The position numbers and the translations under genes were made by a program. This document shows positions 1-5,426 of a DNA stretch of 12,931 nt, piece after piece. The stretch lies in contig JACKIG010000049.1 in the NCBI GenBank assembly GCA_020638595.1, positions 1-12,931 on the forward strand, read 5' to 3'. Within the stretch, counting starts at the first letter, position 1. The number at the start of each line of letters is the position of its first letter. The notes beneath the pieces were generated by a model. That model was not told the DNA's origin, made no database searches, and worked only from the letters and a program-made list of their open reading frames with translations. The DNA is from Rhodospirillaceae bacterium. Lineage in GTDB: Bacteria > Pseudomonadota > Alphaproteobacteria > DSM-16000 > Inquilinaceae.

Positions 1-293
1 CCGACCCGCCGCAGCGCTGGCAACGCCTCGGTCACGGCTATGGGCTGGAGATCCGCGTGGTCCTGTGGGAGGCCGCGGATGTCCTGAAGCTGCCCCTGAC
101 GGCCCTGTTCCGCCAGGGCGACCGGTGGGCCGCCTATGTCGACGAGGCCGGCCGTGCCGCCCTGCGGCCGGTCGCGCTTGGCCACATCTCCGGCTTCGAG
201 GCGGAAGTGCTGTCGGGCATCGACGCGGGCGAGCAGGTCATCCTGCACCCCAGCGACCGGGTAGGCGAGGGAACGCGCGTGCGCCTGAGATAG
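1..293 (+). CDS. HlyD/RND-family efflux periplasmic adaptor, C-terminal fragment
   Basis: This is the 3' end of a gene that begins before the window. The reading frame starts at base 3, and 96 codons precede the TAG at 291-293. The fragment has the usual end of a membrane-fusion (periplasmic adaptor) protein. A segment reading LKLPLTALFRQGDRWAAYV matches the conserved 'vP..Al....g...V.v' strand. It is followed by a short beta-rich stretch with GHISGFEAEVLSGIDAGEQV and a closing VGEGTRVRLR. In this family that part forms the beta-barrel and membrane-proximal domain that links an inner-membrane pump to an outer-membrane channel. The substrate cannot be judged from the fragment. The next gene is convergent, so this is the last adaptor gene on this side, although a pump gene could lie upstream. 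The family call is fairly secure; the subtype is not. Confidence 0.8.
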   Translation, partial: DPPQRWQRLGHGYGLEIRVVLWEAADVLKLPLTALFRQGDRWAAYVDEAGRAALRPVALGHISGFEAEVLSGIDAGEQVILHPSDRVGEGTRVRLR

Positions 294-301
294 GGCAGGG
301 G

Positions 302-328
302 GGCATCCGGCCCGGTCGGCCCGATGCC
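302..328. terminator. Possible bidirectional terminator hairpin between convergent genes
   Basis: An inverted repeat sits in the 43-bp gap between the stop codons of the adaptor gene and the convergent protease gene. The arms GGCATC (302-307) and GATGCC (323-328) enclose a C/C mismatch and an inner GGCC/GGCC pair, with a five-base loop. There is no clear U-tract on either strand, so intrinsic termination is only inferred from position and stem strength. Confidence 0.4.
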
Positions 329-336
329 GTTCCGCT

Positions 337-1560
337 TCAAAGGCCGGCCCGCAGGGCGTCGAACGCGTCGGCGAAGGACCGGCTGTCCACGGCCAGATAG
401 TTGGACCGGCCGCCGGGCACCGGGTCGAACTTCGAATCGACGGCGACGATGTAATAGCGCCCGTTGTCCTCGATGAAGATGGGGGACCCGGAGTCGCCGC
501 GCGTCGTGTCGCATTCGTGGTGGATGGTGCCATTGGCGAAGGCGCGGACGATCCGGCAGCCGTTGTGCCCGGTCATCCGGTTGGGCGAATCCCAGCTGTA
601 GCCGGCCTGGCTCATCCGGTACCAGCCGCCGGAGACGGCGCGGTCGAGATCGCCCTGGGTCAGCCGATGGATGCCGAGGGTCCCCGCGACGCTGCCGATG
701 GGCTGGTCCAGCAGCACGAAGGCCCAGTCGCGGTTGTTGACGGAGCTGGTCTGGGAATGCAGCCGGTGGTCGTAGCCCGGGGCCAGGACCTGCTGCACCG
801 CGTTGGCGCTGGCGATCTGGCGGTTGCCTTCGCGGCCGGCGACGAACACGGTCGGCCGGTCGAAGCTGTCGCCCTGGAAGAAGCAGTGCGCCGCCGTGAT
901 GACGATGTTGTCGGCCACCAGGGTGGCGGTGCATATGCCGCCGCTGCTGAACATCAGCGCGCCGATGGCGCTCCACGGATAGCGCGAGGTATCGACGACG
1001 ACCCGGTCGTCATAGCCGAAATGGTGGTCGCGCATGCCCGGCAGGGTGGCGCGGCCGATGCAGTCGACGGTATCGGACCGCGCCGCGCATTTGCCGGAGC
1101 CGGAGCCCGGCTCGTCGCAGCGCCCGTCGAAGGACGAGGCGCAGCTGTTGTCGCGGTTGCGCATCTGCGCCACGCCGGCACAGTCCGACCGGTCGGTGCC
1201 CTCCGCACAGGCGCCGGTGCCGATGCCCGGTTCGTCGCATTCCCCGTCGTCGGCCCAGCGGCAGCTGTCGTCGCTGCCCCTGGCCAGAAGGCGGCAATCG
1301 GTGGCGTCGGTGGCGATCGGGCAGGCGCCGGTCCCGGCGAAGCGGGAGTCGTCGCATTCCCCGTCCCGTGCCCAACGGCAGGAATCGTCGCCCAGCGGCA
1401 TGCTGGTGCTGGCCGGTGCCGGGGTGCCGGCGACGGTGGTTCCCCCGCCCGTCCCGGGGTCCGTCCGGCACGCAGCCAGGACCGACAGGGCCAGCAGGAT
1501 CACCCCGACGGGGCGAACCAGCGATGAACGGGGGTGAATTGCATGCAGGATGGGCACCAT
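337..1560 (-). CDS. Trypsin-like serine protease lipoprotein with three four-cysteine repeats
   Basis: This encodes a 407-residue secreted protein. The ATG at 1560 is chosen because GGAGGTG lies just upstream and it opens directly on a lipoprotein signal: a hydrophobic stretch at residues 17-30 ends in lipobox LAAC with Cys31. A low-complexity G/T/A/P/S linker follows. Residues 58-167 hold three similar repeats, each with four cysteines in the pattern C-x7-C-x9/10-C-x8-C and the recurring core DGECDEP (or DGRCDEP) then GTGAC then TD..DC. The C-terminal half is a chymotrypsin-fold S1 domain. ITAAHC gives His225, NNRDWAFVLLD gives Asp278 and RGDSGSP gives Ser357, so the catalytic triad looks complete. 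Such proteins act outside the cytoplasmic membrane, but the substrate is unknown. The repeats resemble small disulfide or Ca-binding modules of the LNR/LDLR type only in general layout. The gene stands alone, convergent to the adaptor gene. Confidence 0.85.
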   Translation of the reverse strand: MVPILHAIHPRSSLVRPVGVILLALSVLAACRTDPGTGGGTTVAGTPAPASTSMPLGDDSCRWARDGECDDSRFAGTGACPIATDATDCRLLARGSDDSCRWADDGECDEPGIGTGACAEGTDRSDCAGVAQMRNRDNSCASSFDGRCDEPGSGSGKCAARSDTVDCIGRATLPGMRDHHFGYDDRVVVDTSRYPWSAIGALMFSSGGICTATLVADNIVITAAHCFFQGDSFDRPTVFVAGREGNRQIASANAVQQVLAPGYDHRLHSQTSSVNNRDWAFVLLDQPIGSVAGTLGIHRLTQGDLDRAVSGGWYRMSQAGYSWDSPNRMTGHNGCRIVRAFANGTIHHECDTTRGDSGSPIFIEDNGRYYIVAVDSKFDPVPGGRSNYLAVDSRSFADAFDALRAGL

Positions 1561-1686
1561 GACACCTCCAGGCACTGCGCGTGTCCGGCAACGATCGCGC
1601 AAGTCTACACGGTCGCGGCGCCAGCGTGATCGGACATGGATCAATAAGCGAACTCCCCGCCGGCCACCTATTCCGGGAAGCTATTA

Positions 1687-2447
1687 CGGGGACATAATAT
1701 CGGATTGCGGTCCGCGGCGGGCGGTGCCATGCTGGGCGCCATGGCACGCCTCGCACGCTTGGTGGTCCCCGGGCAGCCGCATCACGTCATCCAGCGCGGT
1801 GTGCGGCGGATGACCACCTTCTTTTCCGACGACGACTACCGGGCCTATCTCGACCTCGTGGCCGAAGGTTGCGGCAAGGCCGGGACCATGGTCTGGGCCT
1901 ATTGCCTGATGCCCAACCATGTCCACCTGATCCTGGTGCCGGAGACGCCGGACGGCCTGCGCGCGGCCCTGGGCGAGGCGCACCGCCGCTATACCCAGCG
2001 CGTGAACCTGCGGGAGGGCTGGCGCGGCTATCTCTGGCAGGGGCGCTTCCAGTCCTTCGTCATGGACGAGGCGCATCTGGCGGCCTGCACGCGGTATATC
2101 GAGGTCAACCCCGTGCGCGCCGGGCTGGTGGCACAGCCGGAGGACTGGCCGTGGTCCAGCGCGCGGGCGCATCTGGACGGCCGCAACGATGCGCTGGTCC
2201 GCGTCCGCCCGCTGCTGCGCCGCTATGGCAGCTGGCGCCACTTCCTGGGCGAGGACCTGTCCGACGAGGAGGTGGAGCAGCTGCGCCGCCACGGCCGCAC
2301 CGGCCGTCCTTGCGGCGGCGAGGACTGGATCGAGGGGCTGGAGCGGGAGACCGGCCGATCGCTGAAGACGGGCAAGCCGGGGCCGAAGCCGCGTCCGCCG
2401 GCGGAGGAGGAGGAGCGGCCCGGCGGGAGTTAAGTATTATGTCCCCG
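1687..2447 (+). mobile_element. RAYT-type single-gene element bounded by 13-bp inverted repeats
   Basis: The transposase-like gene is framed by an exact inverted repeat: CGGGGACATAATA at 1687-1699 and its reverse complement TATTATGTCCCCG at 2435-2447. The right copy starts two bases after the stop codon. These ends, and an enclosed single HUH gene, fit the domesticated IS200/IS605-related RAYT class, which acts on palindromic sequences rather than on classical terminal inverted repeats. I see no target-site duplication. Whether the unit still moves cannot be judged from the sequence. Confidence 0.6.
1741..2433 (+). CDS. rayT: REP-associated tyrosine transposase (RAYT, Y1 HUH family)
   Basis: This is a 230-residue HUH-type (Y1_Tnp) protein. 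The start at 1741 is chosen because MARLARLVVPGQPHHVIQRG is the typical RAYT amino terminus; upstream ATGs at 1705 and 1729 would only add an uncharacteristic leader. The metal-binding HUH motif is MPNHVHLIL (His60 and His62). The nucleophilic tyrosine is probably Tyr119 in TRYIEVNPVRAGLV, a hallmark of the family. The basic C-terminal region, with GRPCGGEDWIEGLERETGR and KPGPKP, matches the tail usual in this clade. Family members nick and join single-stranded DNA at palindromic REP-type repeats. All key residues are present, so the gene looks intact. It has no co-directional partner and lies between a divergent protease gene and a convergent Lrp-type gene, as expected for an inserted unit. 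Confidence 0.88.
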   Translation: MARLARLVVPGQPHHVIQRGVRRMTTFFSDDDYRAYLDLVAEGCGKAGTMVWAYCLMPNHVHLILVPETPDGLRAALGEAHRRYTQRVNLREGWRGYLWQGRFQSFVMDEAHLAACTRYIEVNPVRAGLVAQPEDWPWSSARAHLDGRNDALVRVRPLLRRYGSWRHFLGEDLSDEEVEQLRRHGRTGRPCGGEDWIEGLERETGRSLKTGKPGPKPRPPAEEEERPGGS

Positions 2448-2467
2448 CATCCTATGTCCCCGCATCC
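2438..2467. repeat. 15-bp tandem direct repeat at the right end of the RAYT unit
   Basis: The sequence TATGTCCCCGCATCC occurs twice in perfect tandem, at 2438-2452 and 2453-2467. The first copy overlaps the right inverted repeat of the RAYT element, and the second abuts the stop codon of the convergent Lrp-type gene at 2469. The duplication may mark a past insertion or slippage event at the element's edge. Confidence 0.75.
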
Positions 2468-2468
2468 T

Positions 2469-2921
2469 TCAGGCTCGGGCGTCCTTGGGGGAACCCATGA
2501 CGACATAGGTGGTGATGGCGCTGACCTGCGCCAGCGTCCCGAGGACGTCTGTGTGGAACACCTTGTAGGCCGCCAGGTCCGCGACCTCGACGCGCAGCAG
2601 GTATTCCACCGCCCCGGTGACGTTGTGGCATTCCAGCACCTCCGGCGCGAGAGCGATGGACCGCTCGAACGCTTCCTGCGCCGCCTTCGTATGGTCCGAC
2701 AGGCCGACCGCGACATAGGCGGTGAAGCCGGTCCCCAGGGCCGCACGGTCCAGCACGGCGCGATAGCCCTTGATGATGCCGGTACGCTCCAGCTCCTGCA
2801 CCCGGCGCAGGCAGGCGGAGGGCGACAGGCCCGCGCGTTCGGCCAGCTCGATATTGCTGATGCGGCCATCGCGCGTAAGCTCGCGCAATATCCGTTGGTT
2901 GATACGGTCCATTTTCGTCAT
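2469..2921 (-). CDS. Lrp/AsnC-family transcriptional regulator
   Basis: This encodes 150 residues, the normal length for an Lrp/AsnC regulator. The N-terminal winged helix-turn-helix is clear: MDRINQRILRELTRDGRIS, then IELAERAGLSPSACLRRVQEL (about residues 22-44), then GIIKGYRAVLD. The C-terminal half is the RAM/AsnC ligand-binding domain, with VLECHNVTGAVEYLLRVEVADLAAY and VSAITTYVVMG. Family members bind DNA as multimers and respond to amino acids. The start is taken at 2921 (MTKMDR); an ATG at 2912 is a close alternative, and neither has a strong ribosome-binding site. The gene is divergent from a LysE-type exporter with 72 bp between the starts. This classic arrangement suggests that it controls that exporter and probably itself. 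Confidence 0.9.
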   Translation of the reverse strand: MTKMDRINQRILRELTRDGRISNIELAERAGLSPSACLRRVQELERTGIIKGYRAVLDRAALGTGFTAYVAVGLSDHTKAAQEAFERSIALAPEVLECHNVTGAVEYLLRVEVADLAAYKVFHTDVLGTLAQVSAITTYVVMGSPKDARA

Positions 2922-2993
2922 TGATTGTGATTTTTGACGGATTGGCGGGTGGAACGCAATTCCATGCGCAACGGATTCGTACAGAATTGTGCC
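2922..2993. promoter_or_regulatory. Divergent control region between the lrp-like and lysE-like genes
   Basis: This 72-bp gap must hold both promoters. TTGACG at 2934-2939 is a plausible -35 for the rightward gene, with a weak -10 near 2957. On the minus strand TTGCGT is a possible -35, with an A-rich stretch near the lrp-like start. GCAATTC (2956-2962) and GAATTGT (2984-2990) form an imperfect inverted pair 28 bp apart, which could be half-sites for the Lrp-type protein. The region's role follows from gene layout; the individual boxes are weak. Confidence 0.4.
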
Positions 2994-3587
2994 ATGAACA
3001 CCGACGTCCTCACCGCCCTTGTGGCCTTCGCCTTCGTGACCTCGATCACCCCGGGGCCGAACAACCTGATGCTGATGGCGTCGGGTGCGAATTTCGGCTT
3101 TCGCCGCACGGTCCCGCACATGCTGGGCGTCGGGCTGGGCTTCGTGTTCATGCTGGTGGTCCTGGGCGCGGGGCTGGTGCAGGTGTTCGATGCCTTCCCG
3201 CAGGCCTACACCGTGCTGAAGGTGTGCAGCGTGGCCTACCTTCTGTACCTGGCGTGGAAGATCGCCAACGCCGCCCCGCCGCAGGCGGCCGATCGCGCCG
3301 GCACGCCGATCACCTTCCTGCAAGCGGCGCTGTTCCAGTGGGTGAACCCCAAGGCCTGGGCGATGGCGCTGACGGCCGTCAGCGTGTACGCACCGACGCA
3401 GAGCCTGGGGGCCATCGCCGCCGTGGCGGCCGTGTTCGGCGCGATCAACCTGCCCACGGTCAGTTCCTGGACCGTGCTGGGCCAGCAGATGCGCCGCGTG
3501 CTGACCAGCCCCCGACGCCTGCGCGTCTTCAACATCGTCATGGCGCTGCTGCTGGTCGCATCGCTCTATCCGGTGCTGCTGCCATAG
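2994..3587 (+). CDS. LysE-family amino-acid exporter
   Basis: This encodes 197 residues with the standard LysE/RhtB layout of about six membrane segments. The first helix runs into the conserved SITPGPNNLMLMASGANFG (about residues 17-35), followed by helices near 42-65 and 72-92. The conserved loop FQWVNPKAWAMAL (about 114-126) precedes three more hydrophobic segments at 133-155, near 157-165 and at 180-197. The family exports amino acids or related small molecules from the cytoplasm. The ATG at 2994 (MNTDVLTALVAF) is preferred over an upstream in-frame ATG at 2934, which lies in the divergent promoter region and would add a hydrophilic leader unlike the family. The divergent Lrp/AsnC gene is the likely regulator. 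The transported substrate cannot be read from the sequence. Confidence 0.9.
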   Translation: MNTDVLTALVAFAFVTSITPGPNNLMLMASGANFGFRRTVPHMLGVGLGFVFMLVVLGAGLVQVFDAFPQAYTVLKVCSVAYLLYLAWKIANAAPPQAADRAGTPITFLQAALFQWVNPKAWAMALTAVSVYAPTQSLGAIAAVAAVFGAINLPTVSSWTVLGQQMRRVLTSPRRLRVFNIVMALLLVASLYPVLLP

Positions 3588-3639
3588 GCGGGGGCCGGAC
3601 CGCGTCGGCGGGACTTGCATTCGCTCTCCATCCTCGTGT

Positions 3640-3656
3640 ACTTTGCATCGTAAAGT
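3640..3656. promoter_or_regulatory. Probable operator of the HTH_34-like regulator, first copy
   Basis: ACTTTGCATCGTAAAGT is an imperfect 17-bp palindrome located 17 bases before the start of the membrane-protein gene. It differs from the perfect palindrome at 4670-4686 at only three central positions. TTGCAT at 3615-3620 could be a -35 with the -10 falling inside this site, so a bound protein would block the promoter. The pairing with the regulator encoded in the same operon is inference. Confidence 0.6.
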
Positions 3657-3673
3657 TCAAACGGGAGTCCCCG

Positions 3674-4291
3674 ATGCGGGAGATCGACCGCGCCCTGGCC
3701 GAGATCGCCGACATCCGCAGCCAGCTGGCCGCCGGGACGATGTTCCGCGGGTTCGGGCCGGCGGTCATGATCGTGACGGCGGGCCTGGCCCTGGCGGCGG
3801 CGGCGGCACAGTCGCTCTGGCCCGGCATGCTGGCCGATGGTCCTGGCGCGTATTTCGGTTGCTGGGTCGTCACGGCGCTGGTGGCCGGCGCCCTGATCGT
3901 GGCGGAGATGAAGGCGCGGTCGCAGCGGCTGCATGGCGGCCTTGCCGACGCGATGATCGTCACGGCGGCCGAACGGTTCCTGCCGTCGGGTGCCGCTGGC
4001 GCCGCCATCGCGGCGGTGCTGTTCGAGTTCGCGCCGGAGGCGCAGTGGATGCTGCCCGGCCTGTGGCAGATCCTGGTTGCGCTGGGCCTGTTCGCGTCGC
4101 TGCGCACGCTGCCGCGCGCCATCAGCCTGGCCGGCGCCTGGTACTTCGCCGCCGGCATCGCCGTGCTCATCCTTGCCAGCGGCGACCACACCCTGTCGCC
4201 CTGGGCCATGGGGGTCCCCTTTGCCGTCGGGCAGGCCCTGATCGCCGCGATCCTGTACGTCGCGGGGGGAGAGTGCGATGACCGCGCATAG
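3674..4291 (+). CDS. Polytopic membrane protein of unknown function, partner of the HTH_34-like regulator
   Basis: This encodes 205 residues. I do not recognise a characterised family. A short amphipathic N-terminus (MREIDRALAEIADIRSQLA) precedes FRGFGPA and about six hydrophobic segments, near residues 27-48, 60-78, 106-119, 128-142, 149-168 and 177-197. No catalytic motif is evident. The ATG at 3674 has GGGAG six bases upstream. The last 14 bases overlap the regulator gene, a sign of translational coupling, so this protein and the regulator are probably made together. Membrane proteins paired with small winged-helix regulators can act as sensors, anti-regulators or targets; which applies here is unknown. 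An operator-like palindrome lies just upstream. Confidence 0.75.
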   Translation: MREIDRALAEIADIRSQLAAGTMFRGFGPAVMIVTAGLALAAAAAQSLWPGMLADGPGAYFGCWVVTALVAGALIVAEMKARSQRLHGGLADAMIVTAAERFLPSGAAGAAIAAVLFEFAPEAQWMLPGLWQILVALGLFASLRTLPRAISLAGAWYFAAGIAVLILASGDHTLSPWAMGVPFAVGQALIAAILYVAGGECDDRA

Positions 4292-4652
4292 CCTGGGCGC
4301 ACCCTACGCCTATGACGGGCTGGACCGTGTCATGCACGAGAAGGCGCGGCTCGGCATCCTGACGTCGCTGATCGGCCATCCCAAGGGGCTGGCCTTTGCC
4401 GAGCTCAAGCAGCTCTGCGGTCTCACCGACGGCAATCTCAGCCGGCACCTGCAGGTGTTGCAGGACGCGGGCCTGGTCGCCGTCCAGAAGGGATTCGCGG
4501 GCAACCGCCCGCACACCACCTGCCGGCTGACCGCCGACGGGCGCAGGCGGTTCGGCGAATACCTGACGGTCCTGGAACGGATCGTCCGCGATGCGGCCGG
4601 GGCCGCCGGCCAGGATGTCGGTGCCGGCATCCTGCCGCTGGCTTCCACGTGA
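4278..4652 (+). CDS. Small winged-helix transcriptional regulator (HTH_34-like, MarR/ArsR fold)
   Basis: This is a 124-residue single-domain DNA-binding protein. Residues 19-100 match the HTH_34 winged-helix pattern: a helix with MHEKARLGILTSLIG, then FAELKQLCGLTDGNLSRHLQVLQDAGLV as helix-turn-helix and recognition helix, then the wing VQKGFAGNRPHTTCRLTADGRRRF and a final helix. No separate ligand domain and no metal-binding cysteine pair are visible. The ATG at 4278 has GGGGGAGAG upstream and overlaps the end of the membrane-protein gene. The cis-prenyltransferase gene follows after 25 bp. Related sites at 3640 and 4670 are candidates for its operators, which would make it an autoregulator that also governs the isoprenoid genes. 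The direction of control (repression is usual in this family) is inferred. Confidence 0.85.
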   Translation: MTAHSLGAPYAYDGLDRVMHEKARLGILTSLIGHPKGLAFAELKQLCGLTDGNLSRHLQVLQDAGLVAVQKGFAGNRPHTTCRLTADGRRRFGEYLTVLERIVRDAAGAAGQDVGAGILPLAST

Positions 4653-4669
4653 CCCTTTTTTGCCCGGAG

Positions 4670-4686
4670 ACTTTGCAATGCAAAGT
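4670..4686. promoter_or_regulatory. Perfect 17-bp palindromic operator overlapping the uppS-like start codon
   Basis: ACTTTGCAATGCAAAGT is a perfect palindrome around a single central base. The ATG of the cis-prenyltransferase gene (4678-4680) lies inside it, and the Shine-Dalgarno GGAGA (4666-4670) touches its left edge. It matches the site at 3640-3656 at 14 of 17 positions, including all of the outer ACTTTGCA and AAAGT. Two such sites on either side of one small regulator gene argue for a specific protein target. Confidence 0.65.
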
Positions 4687-5421
4687 AGTGGGACGTCCCG
4701 CCTGCATGTGGGCATCATCATGGACGGCAACGGCCGCTGGGCGGCGGCGCGGGGCCTGCCGCGCTATGCCGGCCACAGGGCGGGCGCCGGCGCCGTCCGC
4801 CGGGCGATCGAAGCCGCACCCGGCCTCGGCATCGCGACGCTGACGCTGTTCGCCTTTTCGTCAGACAACTGGCGCCGCCCGCGCGACGAGGTTCGCGCCC
4901 TGTTCGGCCTGCTGCGCCGCTATCTGCGCAGCGAGGTGGCGCAGCTTGCCGAGACCGGCGTGCGGCTGTCGATCATCGGCCGGCGCGACCGCCTGCCGGA
5001 CGGGCTGGCGGCGGAGATCGCCCGGGCGGAAGGGCTGACGGCCGGCGGCCGGCGGCTGCATGTGCGCGTGGCCCTGGACTATTCCGCGCGCGACCAGATC
5101 CTGCGCGCGGTCGCCGCGGCGCCGCGCGATGCCGCCCTGACGGCGGAGACGCTGTCGCGGCTGCTGGACGGCGGCGGCCCCGGCGCGGATGTCGACCTGT
5201 TGATCCGTACCAGCGGCGAACAGCGCCTGTCGGACTTCCTTCTGTGGGAATGTGCCTATGCGGAGCTGCATTTCACGCCGCGCCTCTGGCCCGATTTCGG
5301 ACAGGCGGACCTCGCGCTGGCGATGCAGGATTTCCATGGCCGCCAGCGCCGGTTCGGCGGCCTGTCCCCCGCCGGGACTGCCGGGGACGCCGCCACGCCG
5401 GCCCGCGCGGCGGCCGGCTGA
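4678..5421 (+). CDS. uppS: cis-Prenyltransferase, UppS family (accessory copy)
   Basis: This encodes 247 residues and contains the full set of UppS signatures. HVGIIMDGNGRW has the catalytic Asp16, GHRAGAGAVRRAIE follows, FAFSSDNWRRP has Asn64, and RTSGEQRLSDFLLWECAYAELHF has the substrate-binding Arg/Ser residues and Glu196. GRQRRFGG closes the core. The family condenses isopentenyl diphosphate onto an allylic primer to give Z-prenyl diphosphates in the cytoplasm at the membrane. The usual NYGGR-type strand is here ALDYSARDQIL, so product length may differ from undecaprenyl. It is probably not the housekeeping copy, which in proteobacteria normally sits with frr, cdsA, dxr and rseP. The ATG at 4678 has GGAGA seven bases upstream; a GTG at 4708 is the alternative. 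Five bases separate it from the Ldi-like gene, so the two are likely co-translated. Confidence 0.88.
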   Translation: MQSSGTSRLHVGIIMDGNGRWAAARGLPRYAGHRAGAGAVRRAIEAAPGLGIATLTLFAFSSDNWRRPRDEVRALFGLLRRYLRSEVAQLAETGVRLSIIGRRDRLPDGLAAEIARAEGLTAGGRRLHVRVALDYSARDQILRAVAAAPRDAALTAETLSRLLDGGGPGADVDLLIRTSGEQRLSDFLLWECAYAELHFTPRLWPDFGQADLALAMQDFHGRQRRFGGLSPAGTAGDAATPARAAAG

Positions 5422-5426
5422 TCGCA

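Noticed and set aside
517..1527. 336-codon plus-strand open frame opposite the protease gene
   Set aside because: The minus strand carries a full catalytic triad, lipobox and cysteine repeats. The plus-strand protein is a compositional shadow.
4621..4661. Terminator between the regulator and the cis-prenyltransferase (CGGCA/TGCCG stem and a run of six T)
   Set aside because: The short stem lies more than 15 bases before the T-run, so it does not form a canonical intrinsic terminator. The genes are more likely read through.
4678..5421. The housekeeping undecaprenyl diphosphate synthase gene
   Set aside because: The family fits, but the usual frr, cdsA, dxr and rseP neighbours are absent, the NYGGR strand is altered, and the gene is embedded in a regulated unit.
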